Assembly (NCBI GenBank): GCA_003615045.1
Contig: ML014176.1
Location: forward strand, 1 to 64,000
Reading direction: 5' to 3'
Source: Caulochytrium protostelioides
Taxonomy: Eukaryota > Chytridiomycota > Caulochytriomycetes > Caulochytriales > Caulochytriaceae
DNA length: 64,000 nt
The translations under genes were made by a program, and so were the position numbers. The notes beneath the pieces were generated by a model. That model had not been told where the DNA came from and searched no databases. It saw nothing but the letters and a program-made list of their open reading frames with translations. Shown here in pieces: positions 1 to 8,500 of this stretch; positions within the stretch are counted from its first letter, which is position 1, and each line of letters begins with the position of its first letter.

Positions 1-145
1 TCGAACGAGCGCGTCGAACGAGCGTCGAACTGTGCCTCCCCGGCATGCGCCCCCTAAAGACGGATCCTGAGACTTATCCGAGAGAAGGATGTATCGAAGG
101 ACGGGGGCGGCTCTCCCCATCGTTGAAAGCCCATAAACGTCGGCT

Positions 146-835
146 TCATTTGGCGATACGGCCGGGATCCTGGCCGCCAATGTCGCGGCGGTTGCCGTAC
201 GAGATACCCGAGGCGTTGGCGCCGCCGTTGTAGCCGCTCTGCTGGCTGACGACGTCGGTGGCGCCGAGACCGACCTTGCTATCGGTAATCTGGCGGGAGG
301 CGCCGTAGCTCATTCCGCTCTGATTGGCACCGCTGGCGCTGCCGTACTGCAGACTGATGATGTTCTGGCCCTCGGCCAGCTGCTCAGGGGTGAAGGTGAC
401 GACGTGCTTGTCGGCGAGCTTGGGCCCCAACGGCGGGCACGCAAAGCCCTTGGCGGCAGCGTGGCGCGACAGCGAAAAAAGGCACGTGACGACCTGGCCG
501 AGATTCTTGGCCTCGTAGAGATCGACGGTCTGGAACTGGTCAGCTTTTGGCACGCCGAAGCGGTCCAGCGCGCCGAGGAAGCGGCCGATATTCTCCATTT
601 GCATAAACGCGATTTTCGACGTGTTGGCCTTCAGATTCAGCGTCGGATCGATGCGATTAAGTACCTGGCATAGCACGACGCCATCCTTAAGCGCGTCGTG
701 GAATGCGCCAGAGACTGGCTTGCCGAGGACCTCCCCCAGCCAGGCCTGGGCACTCTGCTCCAGCGCGGGATCATACTTGGCCTTGGCCTTCTCGGCCAGC
801 TCTTTGTCGAGGCCGTAGATCGGAATGTCGGCCAT
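146..835 (-). CDS. Calponin/transgelin-like actin-bundling protein
   Basis: A 229-residue protein with one calponin-homology domain (about residues 22-130) followed by two short calponin-family repeats (about 163-186 and 198-221, each with the pattern GAN-S-G-SYG). Fungal transgelins (Scp1/Stg1 type) are of similar size and cross-link actin filaments at cortical patches and the cytokinetic ring; having two C-terminal repeats is more calponin-like. The frame stays open upstream, but the first good ATG (MADIPIYGLDKEL) gives the family's normal N-terminus, so I start at 835. No intron is needed. The gene diverges from the unrecognised gene at 1821. Family assignment is confident; the exact cellular role is inferred. 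Confidence 0.88.
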   Translation of the reverse strand: MADIPIYGLDKELAEKAKAKYDPALEQSAQAWLGEVLGKPVSGAFHDALKDGVVLCQVLNRIDPTLNLKANTSKIAFMQMENIGRFLGALDRFGVPKADQFQTVDLYEAKNLGQVVTCLFSLSRHAAAKGFACPPLGPKLADKHVVTFTPEQLAEGQNIISLQYGSASGANQSGMSYGASRQITDSKVGLGATDVVSQQSGYNGGANASGISYGNRRDIGGQDPGRIAK

Positions 836-1454
836 GATGCGAATGCCAATGTAAATGTGAATGTAGCGGCGGCTAGGACGGCTGCAGCGACGGATATGAT
901 GGCTCTGGATACGGCTGATACGGCAAATAGCGGCTAACGGCAATCAACGATGGATGGATGCAGCACGAGGGAACAAGAAGCCAAGAACCCAGCGATCCGG
1001 CAGGAAGTGACAAGGAGGGCGATTCGACGTGGCGTCGGTGACAAGTCGCCGCGATACTTTGGCACGGCCTTTTCGGCCGTCGCCGCCGTCTCACTAACCC
1101 ACGGTCCAAAAGATCCTCCGCGCTTTAACGACCTGGGGCCGTCGCGCTCCTCTCGTGGCCTGCTGCGGCTGCCGATCCTGGAAGGGCTATCGCGGCAGGG
1201 CGGGGCCATCGTGGCGGTGGCGGCGCCGCTGCAGCACGCCCACCGCCGCCCGCCACCGCCACCGCCACCGCTACGGCGAGCCCCCTCCCGTTGCATCCGC
1301 CGTTCGGAACGCGTGCGGTGCGCACCATCGCGGAACCGTCAGAGATCGGTGGCGCCGTCGTTGCCGTCGTCGTAGCCGTCGTCGTTGCCGTCGGAGGATG
1401 GGTGGCGGTGGTGGTCCTCAACAACACGCGGTGGGACGCCACGGCCGTTGCCGC

Positions 1455-1486
<32 letters not shown>

Positions 1487-1820
1487 CCGTTGCCTTCGTC
1501 GCTGGACGGCGCTGGAGGGCCTCGGCAGGGGGGCCGCTGGTCCCGGCGGTCGGAGCGGTCGCGGCGGCGTGGCCAGGGCGGCCTGGAGCCGCATGACCAG
1601 GGCGGGTCTGTCCTTGCTGTGGTTGCCCGCGTCGTAGGAGGTGGCGGCGAGGTGCCTGCCCATCCTCGTCGCGTCAAGAATGCGTTTGATGCTTTCACGC
1701 GCCGTCTCTCACTGTTCCGTCAAACTCTTGTCCGGCCATCCGCGGGTCCCTGTCTCCCGATCCCCGCTGACCCCCCTCGTCTGATCCTCAGGACGGCGTG
1801 GTGCATTGAGGCGCCGCGAC
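836..1820. other. Divergent intergenic region
   Basis: About 1 kb between the starts of the calponin gene (-) and the gene at 1821 (+). It is very GC-rich, with GCCGTC-type repeats around 1440-1490. Open frames on both strands translate to Arg/Pro/Ala-rich low complexity with no recognisable domain. I see no RNA gene; it presumably carries both promoters. Confidence 0.5.
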
Positions 1821-4010
1821 ATGACCATGCCTGCCGTGGCCATGGCCGCCGCCGCGGCTGCGCCCGCGCCGGCGCCCGCGCCGGGACCGGCTTCATGCGC
1901 GCGCTGCGTGGTGCACGCGCTGGCCGCCTTCCAGTCGGCGGAAGCGTCAGTCGATGCGATGGGTGCGATGCTGTGCGGCCAAGCGCCCGGGCTCTCGCAG
2001 GGCGTTGCCGCGCTGGCCGCCGCCGCCGCTGCCGCCGCAGCGCCGTCGCTGCCTGTCGCGCCGGTCCTGCCTGATGCCGTCGTTGCCGCGCTGGCGTCCG
2101 TGGCACGGCCCACGTGGTCGCGCGTACTGCTGATGTGGCGCCGCGCGCTGGCCCAGGACTGGCAGACGGGCGCGTCGGGGTCGCCGTCGGCGGCGGCCGC
2201 GACGCGGGTCCGGACCGACGCGGCGTGGCTGATGTTGCTCGGTCTCCAGCTGCCGGCGCCCGCCCGCGAGGCGGTGTGGCAGCTCTGCGATGGATCGATG
2301 TGGGCGCAGACGCTCGTGCCCTCGATGGACGCGGCATGGCTCCGCCTCAGCACCGGCACCGGCACCGGCACCGGCACCGGCACCGGCGACGGCGACGGTG
2401 ACGACGGTCTCGATGCGGCTGCGGCGCGGTCCGCGCTGGCAGATCTCTTGCTGTCGCATACGGCGCTGATGCGAGCGCTCTGCGAGCGCGCTGGACGCCC
2501 GACCGGCCCGACGACGACGACGACGACGACGGCGCGGCCACCCCACCCGCCACCGCCGTCGGAGGACCCCGAGGGGCAGGCGCAGCGATGGCAGGATCTC
2601 GCGCGGACGTGGTGCTGGTCGCTGATCCCCGCATTGGAGGCCGCAGACGCCGAGGCGACCGCTCGCCAGCGCATGGCGGTCCTGGCGGCGCATTGGACGG
2701 CGTGGCGGCCGCCGACCATGCCATCGGCCGCGTCGCCGTCGCCGCGAGTGCTGGCCCTCTGGGGCGGGATGGCCGACGTGGTGCGTCTGGTGGCGCGCCG
2801 ACGGCCGAGTCTGGCGCTCGTGGCCGAGACGCTGCAGCTGGTCGCGGCGCCGCTGGGTGCGGCCGAGCGGGCCGGGGACTGCCGCCGCCGCGTGGACCCG
2901 TCGGCGCCACCGCAGGTCGCACCCGGCGTCGCGCGCATGCTCCGCGCCCTGAAGCAGCTCCTCTTCGAGCTGCTGACGACGCGGCACCTGCCGGCCGGGC
3001 TCGACGCCCGGTGCTTGACCGTGTGCCGCGAGGTCTACGCGCACGTCGGTGCCGTCTTCTGGGACTTGCCCTTCGCGGTCCACGTGGCCGCGGCGCCGCC
3101 GGCGGTCCCGCAACGCCGGCCGGTGGCGCCGCACGCGTTCTACCGGCTCGTCATGCAGATGAACGGCAATGCGGTCCGTCTCGCGCTGGACCAGCTGCTG
3201 CACGAGCTCGCGGCCGGCCTCCCCAGCGGCCGGATGGACGCCTTCGGCGGTGCGTCGGGTCACGGCGCCGGGTTCGCCGCGGTCGACGCGCTCCAAGACG
3301 CCGTCGCGCTCTTCGCCGCGCTGGAGGACGACCTCTTTTCCGACGCGCGGCATGCTGATCCTGCGGCCGTTGGCGGCGGCGACACTACCAACGAAGGCGA
3401 CGATGACAACGAGAACGTCGACGCCGACGCCGACGCCGACGATGCCGACGACGAGGACGACGCCGACGACGAGGACGACGAGGACGACGAGGACGACGGG
3501 ACGGCCCATGAGGACGTGCGTCGGTGCGTGGCGCCGATGCAGCTCACGATCGACGATACACGGGCATGGTTCACGCTCGTCAGCCAGCTCGCGCCCGTGG
3601 TCGCGCCGGTGGCGCAGGCCCTCGCGGCGGCCTATGCGGCGCACGGCGTCGTCGTTCTCGACCCGCGGCCCGACGCGGGCACGGACGCGGCGGCCCGCGC
3701 CGCGAACGGGGCCGCTGCTGGTGCTGCTGGTGCTGACCCCGCCGCCGTCGCTGCGGCACTCGACGCGGCGCTGCATGCCCTCGTCGTGCTGACGTGCGCG
3801 CTGCTGCGCGGCGTCGTCGAGGCGTCGGACGTCGTCGATCCGTGGGTCCGCGCGCTGGTGGCGCCCGCCTCGCCGTTCCGTCGCGTCTGTCTGCGCCGCG
3901 GCGCCGACGCCGCGGCGCCGCGCGCCCTACAGGCGGCCGTCGCGCAGCTCCGCGCCGTCGTGAGCGGCCTCGATCCGACCGAGACGGCTCCACGGCCGCT
4001 TGACGCGTGA
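1821..4010 (+). CDS. Hypothetical protein with acidic Asp/Glu-rich linker
   Basis: I do not recognise this 729-residue protein. The open frame continues upstream only to a TTG at 1806, so the first ATG (1821) is taken as start. The N-terminus is Ala/Pro-rich. Two helical-looking parts (about residues 370-510 and 570-729) are rich in Leu/Ala/Val with conserved-looking segments such as LKQLLFELLTTRHLP and FYRLVMQMNGNAVRLALDQL. They are separated by a purely acidic Asp/Glu linker (about 530-565). There are also a Thr-Gly run (about 177-188) and a poly-Thr run (about 232-240). No membrane segment or signal peptide is evident. The plus strand is preferred over the 609-codon antisense frame, which is Arg/Pro-rich shadow. 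It could be a divergent helical-bundle protein; no function is assigned. Confidence 0.6.
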   Translation: MTMPAVAMAAAAAAPAPAPAPGPASCARCVVHALAAFQSAEASVDAMGAMLCGQAPGLSQGVAALAAAAAAAAAPSLPVAPVLPDAVVAALASVARPTWSRVLLMWRRALAQDWQTGASGSPSAAAATRVRTDAAWLMLLGLQLPAPAREAVWQLCDGSMWAQTLVPSMDAAWLRLSTGTGTGTGTGTGDGDGDDGLDAAAARSALADLLLSHTALMRALCERAGRPTGPTTTTTTTARPPHPPPPSEDPEGQAQRWQDLARTWCWSLIPALEAADAEATARQRMAVLAAHWTAWRPPTMPSAASPSPRVLALWGGMADVVRLVARRRPSLALVAETLQLVAAPLGAAERAGDCRRRVDPSAPPQVAPGVARMLRALKQLLFELLTTRHLPAGLDARCLTVCREVYAHVGAVFWDLPFAVHVAAAPPAVPQRRPVAPHAFYRLVMQMNGNAVRLALDQLLHELAAGLPSGRMDAFGGASGHGAGFAAVDALQDAVALFAALEDDLFSDARHADPAAVGGGDTTNEGDDDNENVDADADADDADDEDDADDEDDEDDEDDGTAHEDVRRCVAPMQLTIDDTRAWFTLVSQLAPVVAPVAQALAAAYAAHGVVVLDPRPDAGTDAAARAANGAAAGAAGADPAAVAAALDAALHALVVLTCALLRGVVEASDVVDPWVRALVAPASPFRRVCLRRGADAAAPRALQAAVAQLRAVVSGLDPTETAPRPLDA
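2351..2386. repeat. (CACCGG)6 microsatellite in CDS
   Basis: Six perfect copies of a hexamer, followed by related GGCGAC units, encode a Thr-Gly then Asp-Gly run in the unrecognised protein. The repeat keeps the frame, so length changes would add or remove dipeptides. Confidence 0.9.
3409..3498. repeat. GAC/GAG triplet tract encoding acidic linker
   Basis: An imperfect triplet array of GAC, GAG, GCC and GAT units encodes an uninterrupted Asp/Glu/Ala linker. Similar acidic triplet tracts occur in DIS3, UTP3, the J-protein, the lipase and ITC1 in this window. Confidence 0.8.
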
Positions 4011-4474
4011 CGCCGGTCTCGGACGTGCAGCCCGCATCGCCCGCATCGCCATGCGGTGGTGCGTTGCGTCCCTCCTCGTCGACAGACCATGATGCCATAT
4101 CCCCCGATACCGACGATGCCGACGATAACGATGATACCGACGATAACGACGATAACCACGGTGGGACCATCGTGTCCTCGTGCGAAGTCCAACAGCCGGT
4201 ACAGGCGCATGAAACGCCTGCGGATCGGTCGGGGGTCCACGCTCCCGTCTTGCTCCCGCCATCCGCGCTTCAAGACGTCGGCCGCTTCGATGCTCGGACC
4301 CTTGGCGAGCGATCGATGCGAGCCGTGAGCGGACTCGCGACGCCGGTGACCCAACGGCGTGGGCCTGGTGATCGTTGTCGCTGCCGATGCGGGCAGCCTG
4401 GTGCGACGGTCGGCACGGGCGTGTGGCGCATGGCCGGCGCGGCGTGGACGGCGGCAGCGCCAATGACGCAGGCC

Positions 4475-4541
<67 letters not shown>

Positions 4542-5548
4542 CCTTGCCCGCCTTCCTTCCGCGGCGCCGCGGACCGGTGGCCTCGGCGGCGGCGCCGGCG
4601 CCGGCCGCAAGCTTGCTGGTCGCCACGAGCCTCGCGGTCGTCCACGCCGCCCGTCGCCGCGTGTGTTCTGCCGCGACGCCGTCGGGGCCCCGACGCCCTC
4701 TGCGGCTCGCGGCCGCCGGACGGATGCGCCGGATGAAGCTGGGATCCCCGTGGCTCGCCCGTCTGGCCGTGCGTGCTTGCAGGCGTGCGGGTCGACGGGC
4801 GAGGCGAGAGGTATGCGAGGCCTTCATCACGCCGTCTGCTGACTGCGGACTGCGGACTGCTGACTGCGGATGGCGGACCCGCCCTGCCGCCTCGCTGGAC
4901 GCCTGCCGCAGCCGATCTCGGCTCCACGACCACGGGTTCTTGACCTCGCTGACCTGTCGCTGACCGCCACGAGTCACGGCTTCGCGAGCGATTGCGATCC
5001 ACCCTGAGACTGCGTCAACCCGGTGTCGCCGACGATCTGCCACGGCGATCTTCCGCATACCTGCCACGGCGGTCGTGCCCGCCCGCGGCTGCCGGACGCC
5101 GCGCGCCCCTGTGCGGAGCATCCCGTTCGCCGCGACCACCAACGGCCGCGGTCCCGGATCCCAACGACCAACAACCAACGACGGCGGCTGGGTGGCTCTG
5201 CGGGCACTGCGCTCGCCGCCATCGCCACGGGCCGCCGTTGCCGCCGTTGCCACGTGCTGCTGTCGCCACGCCACCTCCATCCCGCCGTTGTCCGCCGTCC
5301 GGGAGGCCGGACCCCGCGCCCGCTCCCGGTGGTGCTGATCCGTGCCGGCCGGCCCGTGCCGCCCGCCGCCCGCGCGCTTCACCGGCCGGTGCGTGCGACT
5401 TCATGCCGCCGCGAGCTGCAGCACGCGTGAGTGGCTTGAGCCCGCAAACGGCCCGCGACGGCGATCCCCGCGGCGGCCTCCGCGGCGGCCTCCGCGGCGT
5501 CGACGACGGCGTCGGCCGCGGCGACGGCTTCACGAGACGCGCCGCGTG
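4011..5548. other. Intergenic region with CGG repeat
   Basis: About 1.5 kb between two plus-strand genes. Open frames exist on both strands, but they are Arg/Pro/Ala low complexity with no domain I can name. It holds the GGC array at 4479-4541, a short run of GACTGCG-type repeats near 4840-4870, and a CACGTG at 5251. It probably contains the promoter and 5' UTR of the gene at 5549. Confidence 0.5.
4479..4541. repeat. (GGC)21 trinucleotide repeat
   Basis: Twenty-one uninterrupted GGC units in non-coding DNA, about 1 kb upstream of the SAPS-like gene. It is the longest perfect repeat in the window. Confidence 0.95.
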
Positions 5549-8500
5549 ATGTCTGACGCCAGCGCCGGGCGCTCCGTGTTCTCGGCGGCCGCGACCCGTG
5601 CCGTGCCACCGGCGACGGCGGGAACGCCGCCGGCCCCAGTCCCGGCCCCGAGCCGCGTCCCCACGCGCGCCACGAACGCGTCTGCCATGGCCGCGCCGTC
5701 CACATCGCCCCCGCCGGCATCGTCGTCCGCCACCGCCACGGGCGTCCCGATGGCCCCAATGCCAGAGCCCGGCCGGCCCCTGCGCCGCGCGTCCGGCAGT
5801 CTGCGCCACGACGCTGCTGCCGCCGCCGCCGCCGCCACCGCCGCCGCGTCCGGACGCCATCCGCCGTCACCGCCGCCACCGCCGCCGCCGCCGCCGCTGC
5901 ACCCGTCGACCGCGTCGCGCGTCGCATCGCGCCCGGCAGAGGCGGCGCCCGCGGCCGCCCTGGCCGCCTCGGCCCTCAACCGCGACCACGTGTCCCGCGC
6001 CATCGAGCGGCTCATGCGCTTCAGCGAGCGCGGACCGCGCCAAGGCCTCGCGCGAACGGCCGCCCGGGGATCCCGTTCCGGTCCCGCTGGCGGCCTCGCT
6101 GGCGGCCCGGCGGCCCCGCCGGCGGCCCCGCCGGCCTTCCCAGCCGCCTCCGTGGCCGCCAGCGCCGACGCGCCGCCAGCCCACGCGCCCGCCGCGAGCG
6201 CCGCCATGCCGGCCGTGCGTCCGGGTGATCCGTCGCCACCACGGCCGCCATTACGCCCGTATGCGAGCGCCGACTCGGGCCTCGCCGCGCAGCCGCCGCC
6301 CCGGCGCACCACCTCCGCGTCGCCGCGGGCCGCGGGCGCCGCGACCGTCGCTGCCGCCGCCGCCGAGCGCGACCGGAGCATGCCGCCGCCGCCGCGGCCC
6401 GGCCTCAGCCGCGGCGGCGGCGCTCCGGCGCTTCCCCGCCACGCCGCGCCGAGCCCCCTGCCCGGGCTGCCCCGCGGTCTCGCTGGCCCCGGCGCGGGGT
6501 TGCCGGCCGGACCGGCCCCCCTGGCGGCGGCGGCGGCGACCGTGGCGCTGCGCGTAGCGCCGCCATGGGACACGACCCCCTCGGCGGCGACGACCGCCGC
6601 CCCTGCGGCCCATGAGCGGCGCTTGATGCCGGCGGTCGCGTCGTCGACGCCAGGGGCCTCGGCGCCGTTGGGCCGGCCCTACGCGCCCCCCCGCTTTGAC
6701 GGCCGTGCGAGCAGCGCCGTCGGCGGCGTGAGCCATGGCGGGACGCCGCTCAATGTCCCGCGGCTGCCGGTCGGCCCAGCCAAGCCGGTCATCTACCAGG
6801 ACATCCCGTATGCGGCCGTCGAAGCGGCGAAGCGCCAGATCGGCCAGATGGCGCCGTCGATGCCGGTGCTCGACCCGGGCACCCATGCGGTCACGTCCCG
6901 CGTGACGAACCTGCCGCTCCTCAACGTGAATGAGCTCTTCCTGCTCGTGCGCGAGAACCGAGACGCCCGGCCGCGGCCGGGCGTCTCGGGTGGTGACCAC
7001 GACGGCGAATTCGGCGACACCGAGGCCCATGATGGCGCGGTCTCGGACGAGGCGAGGCTGGCGCCGTCCTTGCCAAAGCCGCGTAGCCAGCGCCGCCGCG
7101 CGTCGACTGGCGGCTCGGCCAAGGATGGCGCTGATCCGCGACGCGATGGCGCGCCGCTCCCGCGATCGACGGCGGCACCGACGACGGCGCCCATGGGCGG
7201 TGCTGACGGCGCCGCGGCCGTGGCCGCGGTCACCCCGCGCCGACCCGTGCACGCCACCTCCGACGCCGCGTCCGCCTCGACGGCCACGGCCTCGGCCCAC
7301 GGCTATGACGAGCGCGAGCGCAAGTCGCCGCGCCTCGAGCTGACCCATGACGCGTCCTGGTTCGGGGCGACCGACCACCACGCGCACCCGGTCATCCTGC
7401 TGCCGAGCGACCTCCAGGCCGCGGGCGGCGACGGCGGCCGCGGGGTCGCGGCGGGCGCCGCCGCCCCGGCGGCCGAGCCCGCGTCGGCGTTGGTCGTCGG
7501 CGCGGCGGCCCCGCCGCCGTCGCCGCCGCCGCCGCCGCCGGCCTACGCGCACGCACCATCTGCAACCGACCTTTCGAAGCGCGGGCGGTCGGATGACCGT
7601 CCCGCTTCCAACATGGCCTCCTCATCGGCGTCGGCGTCGGCGTCGGCATCGGCGTCGCCGTCATCCACCCTCGGCAAGCATGGCTTGTCGCCCGACGTCA
7701 AAGCGCATGATACGGACGGCGCACGGCGGTCGTCGCTGTCGTCGTTATCAACGCCGTTGTCGACCGACGCCCGTGAGACGACGCGGCGTGGCGACAAATC
7801 ACAGTCGCCGCAGCGCACGGCGGCGGTGTTGCGGACGCCGCCGTATGACGCCGCGGCGATGCCGGTCCCGCCGACGCAGTGGGTGCTTGACGGGGACGGC
7901 GTCCCGCCGTTCGCCTCGTGGACCGAGGACCAGCGCCAGATCATCCAGCTGTTTGCCCATTTCCTCGATCTACCAGCGCCGATGCTCGACGGCAGCTTGA
8001 TGGGCTGCCTCTCGTCGCACGAGACGTTGACGTGCATGCTGCAGTTCATCACGCGGCCGTCCGGCTTCGACCCGCCCGTGCTGGCGATCCCGGCGCCCGA
8101 GGTGTGGCGTAAGCGCGGGCCGTCGGCCATGGCGGCCGCCTCACCCGAGGCGTATGTGGCGACCGTGCGCTCCTTCAAGCTGCTCGAGCTGCTGACGAGC
8201 CCGCAGTCGACGGTGATGACGCTGCTGCGCCACCAGAGCGACCTGATCATGGCGCACCTACTCGAGTCACAGGCTCCGGGCGCCGAGGCGAATCTGTTCC
8301 ATGTGCACCGCCTGACGCGGTTTATTCTGAACCTGCAGGGCACGACGTATGCGCTGAAGCCGGCGTGCCACGACCCGGCGCGGCGGCACCGCCACGGCTG
8401 GGCCTGCTGGTTCGCCCGCTTCTGGCAGGCCGACCCGCGGCGTCTGCTCCAGCTGGAGCACGTGATCACCGAGCCCATCGTGACGGATCTGTTGCTGGGC

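Noticed and set aside
1..40. Short TCGAACGAGCG repeats at the window edge
   Set aside because: Only two copies plus a fragment, truncated by the window; cannot be interpreted.
1947..3776. 609-codon minus-strand frame over the 729-aa gene
   Set aside because: Arg/Gly/Pro/Val-rich translation with no hydrophobic core pattern; a shadow of the plus-strand gene.
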